The notes: a model not told the origin generated them from the letters alone. A stretch of DNA of 64,000 nucleotides from Gemmata palustris (GCF_017939745.1 NZ_JAGKQQ010000001.1:620001-684000); one strand, 5' to 3'. Positions 27,350-37,240 are shown, numbered from the stretch's first letter. Numbers and translations: made by a program.

Positions 27350-27477
27350 GCCCTCTCCCCTTGCGGGAGAGGGTGGTGAGGCTTTGCGAACCGGGTGAGG
27401 GGTCGTCGCCACATACGGGAAGCAACCCCTCACCCCGCCGCGAAGCGCGGCGACCCTCTCCCGCAAGGGGAGAGGGC
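27350..27477. repeat. 128-bp palindromic element
   Basis: Perfect 24-bp inverted ends (27350-27373 with 27454-27477) enclose about 80 bp, which itself contains an inner inverted pair around GTGAGGGGT and ACCCCTCAC. It occupies the gap between the two DUF1501 genes. It looks like a MITE or BIME-type element with no coding content. Read-through transcripts of the DUF1501 pair would form a long hairpin here. Confidence 0.75.
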
Positions 27478-27526
27478 AAAAAACCAAAGCGGACGAGGCA
27501 CACCGCCCTTGCGGGCGGAGTTCGCC

Positions 27527-28954
27527 TTACTTCAACACTCCGCGGATCGGTTTCCCGCCGTGGGAAATGTGTTGGGGCCGGTTGGTGTGGTCGGGCACCA
27601 TGCCCTCGGGGTCCACGCCGACCAGTTCGTACACGGTCGCGACGAGATCCCCCGCCGAGACCGGGTGGTCGGCAGGGAACGCCGCGATCTTGTCCGTGGT
27701 GCCGTGGACCACGCCGGGCTTCGTTCCGCCGCCCGTGAACAGGCAGAACCCGCACTGCGGCCAGTGGTCGCGGCCCGCTTTGCCGTTCACCCGGGGCGTG
27801 CGCCCCATATCGCCGGTCACCACCACCAGTGTGCTCGCGAGCAGCCCGCGCTCGCTGAGGTCGTCGAGGAGCGCGGATAGAGCGCGGTCGAGGAACGGCA
27901 GGAGGAGCCCCTTCAACATGTTGAAATTGTTCTCGTGCGTGTCCCAGTGGCCGTTGGGCCGCGCTTCGGTGTGAACGGTGACGAACGTGACACCGGCCTC
28001 CACGAGCCGCCGCGCGAGCAGAACGCTCTGGCCGAACAGGTCGGCGCCGTACCGGTCGCGGAGCTTGTGCGGCTCGCGGTCCAGGGCGAACGCGGTCTTC
28101 GCTTTCGGCGAGAGCAGCAGGTCGAACGCGGCGTCGCGCCGGGTTCCGTGGTGGGCATCGAGTTGCGCCGCGCGCGCATCGAGTTGCTGGACGAGCGACC
28201 GGCGCGTGTTCAGGGCGTCGAGCGTCATCCCGCCATCGATTTTCGGGAGCCGCGGTTCGCCGAGTGGCGTGATCGTGTGGCTGTAAAAGTCCTTGCTCTC
28301 GGTGATCGATTCGCTCGCGTGCGCGTCGGCGGTACTGGACACCGGGTCGAACTTGGGACCGAGGTAACCGCCGTATGGTCCGGCCCGGCGCAGCCCCTGC
28401 GTGTAGCCGGGCGCCGCGGGCAGCATGACGTAGCCGGGCAGGTCGCGCCCGCGCCCGATGCCGAAGAACTGGCACACGCTCGGCACGCTGGGGTGGTTCG
28501 TCGGGCGCGCGAAGTAGTCGGTTTGGTCGTGACCGCCGTCGTAACCGGTCATCACGCCATACGGGTTGTGCGAGTTGTACTTGTGCGTCACCGACCGCAC
28601 CACCGCGAGCCGATCGAGCCGGCGCGCGAGCAGCGGTAGGTGTTCGCAGACGCGCACGCCCGGCAATACGGTGGGGATCGACTTGAACTCCCCGCGGATC
28701 TCCGGCGGCGCATCCGGCTTCATGTCGAACGTGTCGATGTGGCTCGGCCCGCCGAACAGGTCGATGAGGATGACCGCCTTCGCGTGCGGATTCTTCCGCG
28801 CGGCCGCGGTGGGCGCCTCATTCGTTTTTCGTGAACCCGCGAGTGCGGCCCCCGCTGTTCCGGGAAGGAACGCGGCAAGGGAGCCGGCGCGCAGGAGATC
28901 GCGTCGGCTGATGCCGTCGCACGCGGCAGTGGAGTGGCCGAGAACCCTAAGCAT
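27527..28954 (-). CDS. DUF1501 protein with Tat signal (2)
   Basis: A 475-residue DUF1501 protein, a divergent relative of the gene downstream. The leader has ISRRDLLRAGSLAAFLPG, a twin-arginine signal. The core motifs are LIDLFGGPSHIDTFDMK, FVTVHTEARPNGHWDTH, VVTGDMGRTPRVN and GRDHWPQC; the last two match the catalytic metal-site region of the alkaline-phosphatase-like fold. The likely location is the periplasm or paryphoplasm. The ATG at 28954 sits right before the leader; residues further upstream translate a palindromic repeat and are not part of the protein. The pair is probably co-transcribed. Confidence 0.9.
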   Translation of the reverse strand: MLRVLGHSTAACDGISRRDLLRAGSLAAFLPGTAGAALAGSRKTNEAPTAAARKNPHAKAVILIDLFGGPSHIDTFDMKPDAPPEIRGEFKSIPTVLPGVRVCEHLPLLARRLDRLAVVRSVTHKYNSHNPYGVMTGYDGGHDQTDYFARPTNHPSVPSVCQFFGIGRGRDLPGYVMLPAAPGYTQGLRRAGPYGGYLGPKFDPVSSTADAHASESITESKDFYSHTITPLGEPRLPKIDGGMTLDALNTRRSLVQQLDARAAQLDAHHGTRRDAAFDLLLSPKAKTAFALDREPHKLRDRYGADLFGQSVLLARRLVEAGVTFVTVHTEARPNGHWDTHENNFNMLKGLLLPFLDRALSALLDDLSERGLLASTLVVVTGDMGRTPRVNGKAGRDHWPQCGFCLFTGGGTKPGVVHGTTDKIAAFPADHPVSAGDLVATVYELVGVDPEGMVPDHTNRPQHISHGGKPIRGVLK

Positions 28955-29107
28955 GGGAGGGGCCGGTGGGGGAGGATTGAGGCGGGCATTCTGGCGGATA
29001 TTGGGAGCGTACCCGCACTTCGCGCGAGCTTCAAGAATAAATCGGAATGTCGCGCGGCCCACTGGGGGAATCGCGGGCGTGATGGGAGGGCGGCTGTAGG
29101 TGGTGGC

Positions 29108-29177
29108 CCACCCGCTCGTTGACACGCGCGGCTTGCCAAGAGGCTCCGGCGAACCGCGCGTGTCAACGAGCGGGTGG
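29108..29177. repeat. palindromic repeat, 30-bp arms
   Basis: Arms 29108-29137 and 29148-29177 pair over 30 bp with two mismatches around a 10-base loop. The outer sequence (GAGCGGGTGG) and the general design match the palindrome at 11995-12060, marking one dispersed family. It lies between the DUF1501 pair and the sigma/WD40 gene. Confidence 0.8.
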
Positions 29178-29218
29178 ATCTTCCATCTTCGAGAACTCAA
29201 CGGCTCAGCCGTCCGGGG

Positions 29219-31186
29219 TCACTTCGCCTTGACGAGGTCGGCGACCGACCACACCTTCACCGCGTCCCGGCCGACCGTTAGCAGCCGCGTTCCGTCCGGC
29301 GAGAACTGAGCCGCGTACACCCGGCCGTTGTCCGCCGGGATCACCGCCCGTAGTGCCCCGCCGCCGAACGGGATGAGGCGAACCGTTCCGTCCCGGCAGG
29401 CGAGTGCCAGGGCGTTGCCGTCGGGTGACCAGGCCACCTGCTCGACCCCACCGAGGTCGGCCGGGGCGGTCGGCATCCCCGCCGTCAGCCCGATCTCGAG
29501 GTAGCCGCGCGGTTGCGGGCTGATCTGCTTGACCTGGGCCAGCAGACTGTGGCCGCCCACCCCGCCGGCGGCCGCGACGTACTTGCCGTCCGGGGAGAAC
29601 GCGACTGACATGGGTGGCCCCGGCGGTTGGCCGGACGACGACCACCCGTTCGCGGTGTCGCCGGTTCGGGGGTTGTAGAAGTGAACGCCGGTCCGGTCGT
29701 CGGTCACCGCCACGGCACCGGTCGGGTGGAACGCCACGCACCGGAGCGGCCGTTCGGCGCGGTGAGAGAGGACGAACGTTCCCTTCGCTCGATCCCAGAC
29801 CCGCAGGTAATGGTCGGCGCTGGCGGCCGCGAGCAGTTTCCCGTCCGGCGAGTAGGATAGGCCCGCTACCGCCCCGACGAACCCGCTCGGGCTGTTACCT
29901 GTCCCGATGAGTGAACCCGGTCCACCGGGGGGCGCGGCGTTCAAGTCCGGCTGGTTGGGCGGCAGCGCATCCAGGTCCGGCCCCAGTTTGGCCCGCGGTT
30001 GCGCCTCGCCCCAGCCCCACTCCTCGACGAAGAACTCGGCCGACCCGGAGCCGGTCCGCGCTCCGCCGGCGGCGACCGCCTTCCCGTCCGGGCGGACGGC
30101 GAGCGACGGGGCGCCGGTGTCGTACCCGGTGGCCGTACCGCGGAAGGTGTGGACCACCGCCCCGGTGCCGGCGTCCCACACTCGCACTTCGCCCACGCGC
30201 GGCCCTCCTTTACCCCGGGTAGCGGAGCCGGCGGTCAGGACGTGCTTGCCATCCGGCGCCCACACCCCGGCCGTGGCGGTCGGCCGGTCGGGGTCGGTGT
30301 CCAGTGGGGCCGACCACATCACCGACCCGTCCGCTGGTCGCCCGCCCGTACCCGGTGGGCCGGCGGACGGGTCGCTACCCGGCCGGGATGCGAAGGCGAT
30401 TCCCAGCCCGGCAACACAAACTATTGCGGCCGCAGCAGCCAACCACGGGCGGGCGGCCGATCCGCCCGCCCCCGCCGCGAGTCGGTCGAGTGCCGGGGAG
30501 ACGGTGCCGCCCCGGACCGCAGCGAGGACGGCTTCGCTCAGGCGGGGCGGCACGGCATAGGACCCGTTGGTCCCGCCGACCAGTCCGAGGAGGGCCGCCG
30601 GGGCTGCCAGTCCGCGGGCCTCCAGTCGGACGCGGAGCCTGGCGCGCGCCCGCTCCAGTCGGCCCTTCACCGACCCCGCCGACCAGCCGAGCCGGGCCGC
30701 CGCCTCCGTGTGGGACAAGCCCTGCACCCCGCACAGCACGACCGCTGCCCGGTACGCGGCCGGCAGCGCCTGGATCTCCTCGTCCACAGCGGCGAGCAGC
30801 TCCCGGGCAGTCATCCGGTCCAGCGGGTCGTCCGGGGCGTGAGGTTCGTCCGGCGCGGGGGGCGGGAGCCGGCCGGCCTCGGCCCGCCGCGCACGTAGTG
30901 CGAGCCGGTAGGCCGTGCGGTGCAGCCATCCGGCCAGGGCGTCGGCCCGGCGGACGGCAGCAGCGTGGCGGACGAGGGCGAGGAACGTCGCCTGGAACAC
31001 GTCCTCGGCGGCCGGGCTGTGACGAGTTCCGCCGCGGGCGACCCGCCAGACGAGCGGGCCGTACCGCCGGACGAGTTCGGTAAACGCCGGCCCGTCGGCG
31101 TCGGCGGTGAACCGACCGAGGAGTTCGGCGTCCGGAACGTGGGCCAGGGCGAGGCGCGCCGCGGTCGCGACGATCGGGATCTGCAT
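29219..31186 (-). CDS. ECF sigma factor fused to WD40 propeller (1)
   Basis: A 655-residue fusion. Residues 15-185 are an ECF sigma factor: region 2 (FTELVRRYGPLVWRVAR, AEDVFQATFLALVRH) and region 4 (LSHTEAAARLGWSAGSVKGRLERAR). A membrane helix (PWLAAAAAIVCVAGLGIAF) near residues 255-275 follows, then a WD40 propeller (SFSPDG-type blades) to the C-terminus. The layout suggests that an extracytoplasmic propeller senses a signal and controls the tethered sigma domain; such fusions are known in planctomycetes. The start ATG at 31186 gives a leader of about 20 residues before region 2. It is transcribed away from the prepilin peptidase gene. Confidence 0.9.
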   Translation of the reverse strand: MQIPIVATAARLALAHVPDAELLGRFTADADGPAFTELVRRYGPLVWRVARGGTRHSPAAEDVFQATFLALVRHAAAVRRADALAGWLHRTAYRLALRARRAEAGRLPPPAPDEPHAPDDPLDRMTARELLAAVDEEIQALPAAYRAAVVLCGVQGLSHTEAAARLGWSAGSVKGRLERARARLRVRLEARGLAAPAALLGLVGGTNGSYAVPPRLSEAVLAAVRGGTVSPALDRLAAGAGGSAARPWLAAAAAIVCVAGLGIAFASRPGSDPSAGPPGTGGRPADGSVMWSAPLDTDPDRPTATAGVWAPDGKHVLTAGSATRGKGGPRVGEVRVWDAGTGAVVHTFRGTATGYDTGAPSLAVRPDGKAVAAGGARTGSGSAEFFVEEWGWGEAQPRAKLGPDLDALPPNQPDLNAAPPGGPGSLIGTGNSPSGFVGAVAGLSYSPDGKLLAAASADHYLRVWDRAKGTFVLSHRAERPLRCVAFHPTGAVAVTDDRTGVHFYNPRTGDTANGWSSSGQPPGPPMSVAFSPDGKYVAAAGGVGGHSLLAQVKQISPQPRGYLEIGLTAGMPTAPADLGGVEQVAWSPDGNALALACRDGTVRLIPFGGGALRAVIPADNGRVYAAQFSPDGTRLLTVGRDAVKVWSVADLVKAK

Positions 31187-31749
31187 GTCGGGTCGTCCGT
31201 GAGTGTGGGCCTCCACACAGTTAGAGCCCGACCGCTGCCCGGCGGCACGGATTTTCTGTCCGTGCGGTGGGCAGTTCGAGGGCAAGCGGATGCGCTTTCC
31301 GCCGAGAGGTGGTGAATCGAGATCTACCAAGCCATTGAAAAATAAGGGCTTGCGTGGCGAAAGCGGAGTTGGCGTTCACAACCTCCTCGGCGTCCACCGC
31401 CCTACGGGAGCGGCAGGCGTGGGTTCGGCGAAGTGCGGTCGAACACCCTTGCACCGCCAGCAAACGCGCTGTGGTGTGATGATGTGTCCAGAACCACCCG
31501 TTATTTGTTGTGTTCGTCGCAATTGTGATCCGAAAGGCAATTCTTCAACTGAAGAGTCGCTTCATCGAGTTGCAACCCGGCCTGGGGGCGCGAACGTACT
31601 TTGCACCCGCTCGGTCGCTTTGATGAGTCGCCGCGTGCGCCGGCATCATTCTTGGCCGACGTCCGGCGCCTTTGGTATAGTGTCGGAGCGGCGCCACCGA
31701 AGGCGAGTGTCACGGTACCTCGCGAACCCATCTGGGCTGTTCACAAGTC
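31187..31749. other. long intergenic region with one candidate promoter
   Basis: A 563-bp gap between divergent genes. A short palindrome (ATTTTCTGTCCG area, 31245-31265) lies near the sigma/WD40 start. Beyond it the composition is lower in GC than the neighbouring genes. I see no credible gene; short frames here have random composition. The candidate promoter of the peptidase gene is listed separately. Confidence 0.5.
31652..31681 (+). promoter_or_regulatory. candidate sigma-70 promoter for prepilin peptidase
   Basis: TTGGCC at 31652-31657 and TATAGT at 31676-31681 are separated by 18 bp and lie about 70 bp before the ATG at 31750. The match to -35 and -10 consensus is fair. No transcription data support it. 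Confidence 0.35.
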
Positions 31750-32931
31750 ATGGAATGGTGGTTCCACTTCCCGATCGTCTTCTGGTGCCTCACGATCTCC
31801 GCCCTCGGGCTGATCGTCGGCTCGTTCCTCAACGTCGTCGTCGCGCGCCTGCCCTACGAGAAGAGCCTCATTTGGCCGTCGTCGCGCTGCTTCGTCTGTT
31901 ACACGAAGATTCGCTCGTTCGATAACGTCCCGATTCTCGGGTACCTCCGGCTCCGGGGGAAGTGCCGCAAGTGCGGTACGCCGTACTCGGCGCGCTACCT
32001 GTGGGTCGAGGTCGGCACGGGCGTGGCGTTCCTCGCGCTGTTCCTCGCCGAAATCGTGTTCAACTGGCACGGCATTCCGGGCATCAAGTACGACTACCTC
32101 GGCATTAACGGGTCCGTTCCGCCGCTCCAGTGTTGGGCACTGTTCCTGTACCACGCGGTCCTGCTCAGCGGGCTGATCGCCGCTGCCGCGGTCGATGCGG
32201 AGCACCGGATCATCCCGACCCCGATCACGTACACGGCGATGGTCGTGGGCGTGATCGGCGGCGCGCTGATGCCCTGGCCGTGGCCGCAAGCGGCGGCCGT
32301 CGTGAACGCGATCCCGCCCGAAATCACGCTCTGGAACCACCCCGACTACATTGGCAAGATCCCCACCGGCGTGCAACCGTGGCCGTTCTGGGGGCCGACG
32401 TTCGCGTTCGCCCCGCCGGGGAGTTGGAAACTCGGTTTGCTCACCAGCGTCATCGGCGCGCTGGTCGGGTCGCTCGTGATCCGGGTGACGAAGTGGCTGT
32501 TCGAGACCGGCTTCGGGCGCGAAGCCCTGGGCCTCGGGGACGCCGACCTGCTCATGATGGCCGGGGCGTTCCTCGGCTGGCAGATCCCGGTGCTGTCGCT
32601 GTTCGTAGGTGCGGTCGCTGCGCTCGTGTTGAAAGTGCTGGAAGCGGTCCTCCGCCCCGATGACGCCCCCGCAACACCGGGAACGCCCGCCCCTCTGCCT
32701 TCGATGGCCAGTAACGAGAACCCGCGCGAACTGCCGTTCGGTCCGGGGCTGGCGATCGGGGTCGTGGTGACGTGGTTCGCGTGGCCGTGGCTCGGTCCGC
32801 GGTTGCAGTCCGCGTTCTTCGATGCGTTTACATTGACGTTCCTGGCTGCTGTAATGGGCGTGGGCCTGCTCGCCGCAGCGCTCCTGCTGCGCCGACCGGC
32901 CGAAGTACAACAACCCGTGGCGGCAAAATAA
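31750..32931 (+). CDS. prepilin peptidase (A24 family)
   Basis: A 393-residue integral membrane aspartic protease that cleaves, and in many species methylates, type IV pilin or type II secretion pseudopilin precursors. The N-terminal GSFLNVVVARLP motif and the zinc-binding pairs Cys47/Cys50 and Cys72/Cys75 are present. The two catalytic Asp are in VDAEHRIIP (Asp149) and GLGDADLL (Asp264). A 50-residue insertion lies between the two catalytic segments, making it longer than the typical 250-290 residues, and there is an extra hydrophobic tail. No pilin genes are nearby. Confidence 0.93.
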   Translation: MEWWFHFPIVFWCLTISALGLIVGSFLNVVVARLPYEKSLIWPSSRCFVCYTKIRSFDNVPILGYLRLRGKCRKCGTPYSARYLWVEVGTGVAFLALFLAEIVFNWHGIPGIKYDYLGINGSVPPLQCWALFLYHAVLLSGLIAAAAVDAEHRIIPTPITYTAMVVGVIGGALMPWPWPQAAAVVNAIPPEITLWNHPDYIGKIPTGVQPWPFWGPTFAFAPPGSWKLGLLTSVIGALVGSLVIRVTKWLFETGFGREALGLGDADLLMMAGAFLGWQIPVLSLFVGAVAALVLKVLEAVLRPDDAPATPGTPAPLPSMASNENPRELPFGPGLAIGVVVTWFAWPWLGPRLQSAFFDAFTLTFLAAVMGVGLLAAALLLRRPAEVQQPVAAK

Positions 32932-32947
32932 CCCTTGAGGTGCTGAC

Positions 32948-33568
32948 GTGAGCGAAACGGTGATCGTGGATTACGGCATGGCGAACCTGCGGAGCGTCCA
33001 GAAGGCGTTCGAGCAGGTCGGGCATTCCGCCACTATCACGAGCGACCCGAAGCACCTGGCGCGTGCCGCGAAGATCGTGCTGCCGGGCGTCGGGGCGTTC
33101 CGCGACGCGATCGCGCGGGTGCGCGAAACCGGTATCGACGACGTCGTGCGCCGGCACATCGATACGGGCCGGCCCTTCCTGGGCATCTGCCTCGGGATGC
33201 AGATGCTCTTCGCACGCAGCCACGAAGACGGCACGCACACGGGCTTGGGAGTGTTCCCCGGCGACGTGGTGCGTTTCCCCTCAGCGCCGGGCCTGAAAGT
33301 GCCGCACATGGGCTGGAACACGCTCCGCTTTGCACGGCAGGGGTGCCCACTGTTTGCGGGGCTGCCGGCCGACCCCGCGGTATACTTCGTTCACTCGTAC
33401 TTCGCGCAACCGACGCCGGTCGTGAGCGGCATTGTTTCCGCGGAAGCCGACTACCCCACGCCGTTCTGTGCCGCAGTGTGGAAGGACAACATCTTCGCTA
33501 CGCAGTTCCACCCGGAAAAGAGCCAGCGCATCGGGTTGCAGATGCTCCGCAACTTCGCGCAATTGTGA
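32948..33568 (+). CDS. hisH: imidazole glycerol phosphate synthase subunit HisH
   Basis: A 206-residue class I glutamine amidotransferase that feeds ammonia to HisF in histidine biosynthesis. The triad is Cys81 (GICLGMQML), His188 and Glu190 (QFHPEKS). Also typical are VDYGMANLRSV at the N-terminus and YFVHSYF near residue 146. Length is normal. The start GTG at 32948 lies 16 bp after the peptidase stop, behind TTGAGGTGC, so the two may be co-transcribed. No other his gene is in the window; scattered his genes are usual in planctomycetes. Confidence 0.95.
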   Translation: MSETVIVDYGMANLRSVQKAFEQVGHSATITSDPKHLARAAKIVLPGVGAFRDAIARVRETGIDDVVRRHIDTGRPFLGICLGMQMLFARSHEDGTHTGLGVFPGDVVRFPSAPGLKVPHMGWNTLRFARQGCPLFAGLPADPAVYFVHSYFAQPTPVVSGIVSAEADYPTPFCAAVWKDNIFATQFHPEKSQRIGLQMLRNFAQL

Positions 33569-33574
33569 GTTGTA

Positions 33575-33655
33575 AAGTCGTCAGGTCGAAAGTCATAACG
33601 TCGAAGACTTCCAGAATGGGTGTCTTCGACGTTATGACTTTCGACCTGACGACTT
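33575..33655. repeat. 34-bp perfect palindrome between convergent genes
   Basis: Arms 33575-33608 and 33622-33655 pair perfectly over 34 bp with a 13-base loop. It lies in the 102-bp gap between convergent hisH and the proline-rich gene, so it can terminate both directions. The stem is far longer than a normal terminator and is AT-richer than the flanks, which suggests a dispersed mobile palindrome that has been adopted as a terminator. Confidence 0.85.
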
Positions 33656-33670
33656 CCGACGGCTTCGTGC

Positions 33671-35938
33671 CTACTTCCGCGGCATTCCCTGGTTGAAACC
33701 GGCCGGATCGAACTCATCCCCCCCGACCGGTCCACTCACCGGCGGCTTCGGCGGGAGCGTCGAGCCGAACTGCGTTCCACCCACCGGCTGAACCGGCTGC
33801 GTCGGCGCGCCCGGGAGAGGCGGGAGCGGAGCCGGGGCACCCGCGCTCGCGGGCGGAATCGGCGGAACCGCCGGCTTCGGAGCGGGAACTACGGGAGCCG
33901 GAACGACCGGAACTAGCGGATCGGCCGCCGGGATCGGCGGAATCAGCGGTGCGCTGGGGGTCGGCACTGGCGCCGGCACGGTGGGAGCCGGAAAAGCTGG
34001 GGGCGGCGGGAACGTCGGTGCCGGAGTGGGAACCGGCGGAAGGATCGGCTCGACTCCCGGGGTCGGGACGATCGGCTGTGTCGGGACGACGGGCGGCGTC
34101 CGCGGGAGCGCGTCCGAACTCGGCGGCGCGGGCGGGAGCACGGGATCCGCGCTCGGCAGGGGAAGTGCCGGAGCGGTCGAAGTCCCCGGCGCCGGCACGA
34201 CCGGCGGCGGCGGGGTGAAGGTCGGGGCTGCGACCGGCGTTCCGATGGCCAGCGCGGTCCACGCTTCGAGCGTGAAGTACGCGACCGCCTGACGCGACGC
34301 GACCGACGGCTGCTTCTGACCGCCGTGCGCGGTGAGCGTCTTCACGAGCAGCGGGCTTGCGCCCGGGTCGTCCTTGCGCAACTGGCCCGCGACCGCGCGG
34401 AGGTTGGCCCGCGTGGGTTGTTGCGCCGATTCGCCCGGCGCGACCCGTGCCAGTTTGAACTTCCCCTTGTGGGCGGGGTTCGCGTGGCACTCGACGCACT
34501 GGTTCGCGAGGAACGGCTGCACCCGTGTGGCGAACAGGTTCGCGGCTTCGGGCGTCACGTCCGCTTCGGGTTCGGTGGCCGGCAAAGTCGGCCGGCTGTT
34601 GAGTTCGGCCGGGAGCGTCGGCGTTTGCGGGGCGGTCATCTTCGGCGCGCCTTCCGGCGGGTCCCGCTGGAGCGATCGTTCCAGCGACGCCGTGAGAGCG
34701 GCCGCGTCCGAGTTGTTCGGCTGGAACTTCTGCACCGCGCGGGCTTCGGCGAGGGCCTGTTCGCGCATCCCGCTGAACATGCACCACCGCGCGACTTTGA
34801 GTCGGGCCGCGGCGTCCGCCGCGGGCACCTTCGCGAGCATGAACTGGTACACCTCGTCCTTCGTCTCGCCGACGAACTGGACCTGGCTCTTCGTGAACGC
34901 CCGATCGAGCGCCCCGTGGCGCACGATCACGACGTCCCCGCGAACCGTCACCGAGCCCTCGATCAGCTTGTCGTCCTTGAGCACAACGTACTTTCCACCG
35001 ACCGCGACCGGTTCCGGTTGCGCGATCGCAGTGTTTCCGCCCGCGGTCGGGGTACCGGGCTTGGGGACCGGTTGCACGGGCGGCTGGAGCACCGAAGGTT
35101 GAGCCGGGAGCGGCGCTGCGGGCGGGGGCGTGGGCTTCGCCGGCTTCGTCCCCGCGGGCGGCGGGAGCAGCGGTTCGGTGGTGGGCGCCTTCGGTGAAGC
35201 GGGAGGAAGCACCGGCGCGGACGGGCTCACGGGTACTGCGGGCAACTCCGGGACGATTGGGGCCGGGGGCTTGGACGGAATCGCGGGCGCGGGCGACGGA
35301 ACCGGGAGCGCCGGCGGGGTGGTCGGGCCGGGAGGAACCACGAGTGGATCAGAAGGCAGTGCCGGCACGACGGGCGGAAGCGAAGGCGCGGCGGGCACGA
35401 TTGGCGGAAGCGAGGGGGCCGAGACCGGAAGCGGTGGAATCAGGGGCGCGGACGGTACGTCCGACGGACCGGGGGGCGCAGGCACAACCGGCGGAGCCGA
35501 AGGCGCGGCGGGAGTCACCGGAATCGGCGGAATGCTCGACAACCCCGGCAGCGGGGTCGCAGGGCCGGCCGCGGGCGGCAGATCGGGAAGAACCGGCGGG
35601 ATGACCGGGGCCGACGGCAACGGTGGAAGGCTCGGCGCGGGACCGGTCGACGGAACCGGCGGAAGGGCCGGTTCCGTGTACGAGGCCGGGACCGGCGGAA
35701 CGAGCGGCTTCTCGGGCGATCCCACCGGTAGTGCAGGCAGGGTGCCGGGCATCACGAGCGGTTCATCGGGCGGACTGGTGATCGGCGGCAGTGCGAGCCG
35801 CGGAACGTCGTCGCCCATTGGCGCCGCATTCGCGGTACTACTCGGCAGCGGCCCGTTCAAATTCGGGAGCTGCGCGTACACGACTAGCGCGGCCACGGCG
35901 ACAGCCGCAGCAGTGACGAGCCAATAGTTTGTTCTCAT
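33671..35938 (-). CDS. proline-rich exported protein with one CxxCH motif
   Basis: A 755-residue protein. The N-terminus ([22 protein letters not shown]) is a signal anchor or signal peptide. Residues 30-290 and 560-750 are low-complexity Pro/Val/Ala repeats ([13 protein letters not shown]). The middle has a small folded part with [27 protein letters not shown] is a c-type haem or PSCyt-like motif found in planctomycete surface cytochromes. A segment around residues 340-420 resembles the HEAT-free domain of DUF-rich cytochrome proteins but is not assigned. I chose the ATG at 35938; the frame upstream is antisense to cinA. Gene extent is confident; function is not. Confidence 0.7.
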   Translation of the reverse strand: MRTNYWLVTAAAVAVAALVVYAQLPNLNGPLPSSTANAAPMGDDVPRLALPPITSPPDEPLVMPGTLPALPVGSPEKPLVPPVPASYTEPALPPVPSTGPAPSLPPLPSAPVIPPVLPDLPPAAGPATPLPGLSSIPPIPVTPAAPSAPPVVPAPPGPSDVPSAPLIPPLPVSAPSLPPIVPAAPSLPPVVPALPSDPLVVPPGPTTPPALPVPSPAPAIPSKPPAPIVPELPAVPVSPSAPVLPPASPKAPTTEPLLPPPAGTKPAKPTPPPAAPLPAQPSVLQPPVQPVPKPGTPTAGGNTAIAQPEPVAVGGKYVVLKDDKLIEGSVTVRGDVVIVRHGALDRAFTKSQVQFVGETKDEVYQFMLAKVPAADAAARLKVARWCMFSGMREQALAEARAVQKFQPNNSDAAALTASLERSLQRDPPEGAPKMTAPQTPTLPAELNSRPTLPATEPEADVTPEAANLFATRVQPFLANQCVECHANPAHKGKFKLARVAPGESAQQPTRANLRAVAGQLRKDDPGASPLLVKTLTAHGGQKQPSVASRQAVAYFTLEAWTALAIGTPVAAPTFTPPPPVVPAPGTSTAPALPLPSADPVLPPAPPSSDALPRTPPVVPTQPIVPTPGVEPILPPVPTPAPTFPPPPAFPAPTVPAPVPTPSAPLIPPIPAADPLVPVVPAPVVPAPKPAVPPIPPASAGAPAPLPPLPGAPTQPVQPVGGTQFGSTLPPKPPVSGPVGGDEFDPAGFNQGMPRK

Positions 35939-35998
35939 AGTGCCGCCCGCCATACCGTGGTGCCAATTTGTGGGCAAGCCCACTTCTCGGAGTTCCGT

Positions 35999-37240
35999 AT
36001 GAAGGTCGAGATCGTCTCCATCGGTAGCGAAATCACGAGCGGACAGAACCTCGACACCAACTCGCAGTGGCTGAGCCGGCGCCTGGCGGAGATCGGCGTC
36101 CCGGTCGCGTTCCACACCACCGTCGCCGACGACTTCGCGGACAATGTCGCGTGCTTCCGGATCGCGGCCGCGCGCGCGGACCTCGTCATCAGCACCGGCG
36201 GACTCGGGCCGACACAGGACGACCTCACGCGCGAGGTGATCGCGGCCGTCGCGGGCGTGGACCTGGTGGAGCACGCGGCGTCGCTCGCGCACATCGCGGA
36301 CATGTTCGCGAAGCGCGGGCGCGTGATGCCGGACCGCAACCACGTGCAGGCGCTCATCCCCACCGGCGCGGAGCCGATCTTCAACGTGTGCGGCACCGCG
36401 CCCGGTGTCTGGGCGCAAGTGGGAACGGCCACCATCATCGCGATGCCGGGGGTGCCGTCCGAAATGTACCGGATGTACGCGGAGCAGGTGCAACCGCGGC
36501 TCCTCGCGATGGGAGTGGGCGGGGGCGTGTTCATTCAGCGGAAGATCAACACGTTCGGTACAGGCGAATCGGCGGTCGAGGCGAAGTTGCTCGACCTCAC
36601 GCGCCGCGGACACGTCCCGGAAGTGGGCATCACCGTGAGCGACGCGGTCATTTCGCTCCGCGTCCTGGCCCACGCTCCAACGCTCGCCGACGCACAAGCA
36701 CAGATTGCCCCCATCGAAGCGATCATCCGCGAGCGCCTGGCCGAACTTGTCTTCGGGGCCGAAGAGGAAGAGCTCCAGGACGTGGTGGTGCGGTTGCTCC
36801 ACGAGAAGCGCAAGACGCTCGCGACCGCGGAGAGCATCACGGGCGGGTTGGTGGCCCACCGCATCTGCCTGGTACCCGGAGCGAGTGACTACTTTCGCGG
36901 CGGCGTCGTGAGTTACACGGACGAAGTGAAGGCCCGCGAACTCGGCGTCCCTTCTGCTCTACTGGAGCAATACGGCGCCGTGAGCGAGCCCGTCGCGCGG
37001 GCAATGGCCGAGGGCGCTCGCGCGAAGTTCGGCACCGATCTGGGTGTATCGACGACGGGCTTCGCCGGTCCGGGCGGCGGGACCGACGAAAACCCGGTTG
37101 GCACCGCGTTCGTCGGGCTGGCCCACGCGGGCGGGTGCGAAGTCATCCGCTGGGGCTGGATCGGCACGCGCTACGAGATCATGAGTCGCACCGCGAAACT
37201 GGCTCTCAACGCGGTGCGTCTGGAGTTGATGAAGAAGTAA
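35999..37240 (+). CDS. cinA: CinA family protein (nicotinamide-nucleotide amidase)
   Basis: A 413-residue two-domain protein. Residues 1-170 are the molybdopterin-binding-like domain ([30 protein letters not shown]); residues 255-413 are the amidase domain that hydrolyses nicotinamide mononucleotide to nicotinate mononucleotide ([36 protein letters not shown], of which TAESITGG and VVSYT are the key parts, and GFAGPGGG). Length and order are normal. The ATG at 35999 follows CGGAG at 35988-35992. It is divergent from the proline-rich gene by 60 bp. Confidence 0.93.
   Translation: MKVEIVSIGSEITSGQNLDTNSQWLSRRLAEIGVPVAFHTTVADDFADNVACFRIAAARADLVISTGGLGPTQDDLTREVIAAVAGVDLVEHAASLAHIADMFAKRGRVMPDRNHVQALIPTGAEPIFNVCGTAPGVWAQVGTATIIAMPGVPSEMYRMYAEQVQPRLLAMGVGGGVFIQRKINTFGTGESAVEAKLLDLTRRGHVPEVGITVSDAVISLRVLAHAPTLADAQAQIAPIEAIIRERLAELVFGAEEEELQDVVVRLLHEKRKTLATAESITGGLVAHRICLVPGASDYFRGGVVSYTDEVKARELGVPSALLEQYGAVSEPVARAMAEGARAKFGTDLGVSTTGFAGPGGGTDENPVGTAFVGLAHAGGCEVIRWGWIGTRYEIMSRTAKLALNAVRLELMKK

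Noticed and set aside
25869..28475. 868-codon minus-strand frame spanning the first DUF1501 gene and part of the second
   Set aside because: Only the part from the ATG at 27263 with the Tat leader is protein-like; upstream it reads through the palindrome and out of frame over the second DUF1501 gene.
35939..36859. Upstream extension of the proline-rich protein antisense to cinA
   Set aside because: It lies opposite conserved CinA motifs and has no signal peptide; the ATG at 35938 is followed directly by one.
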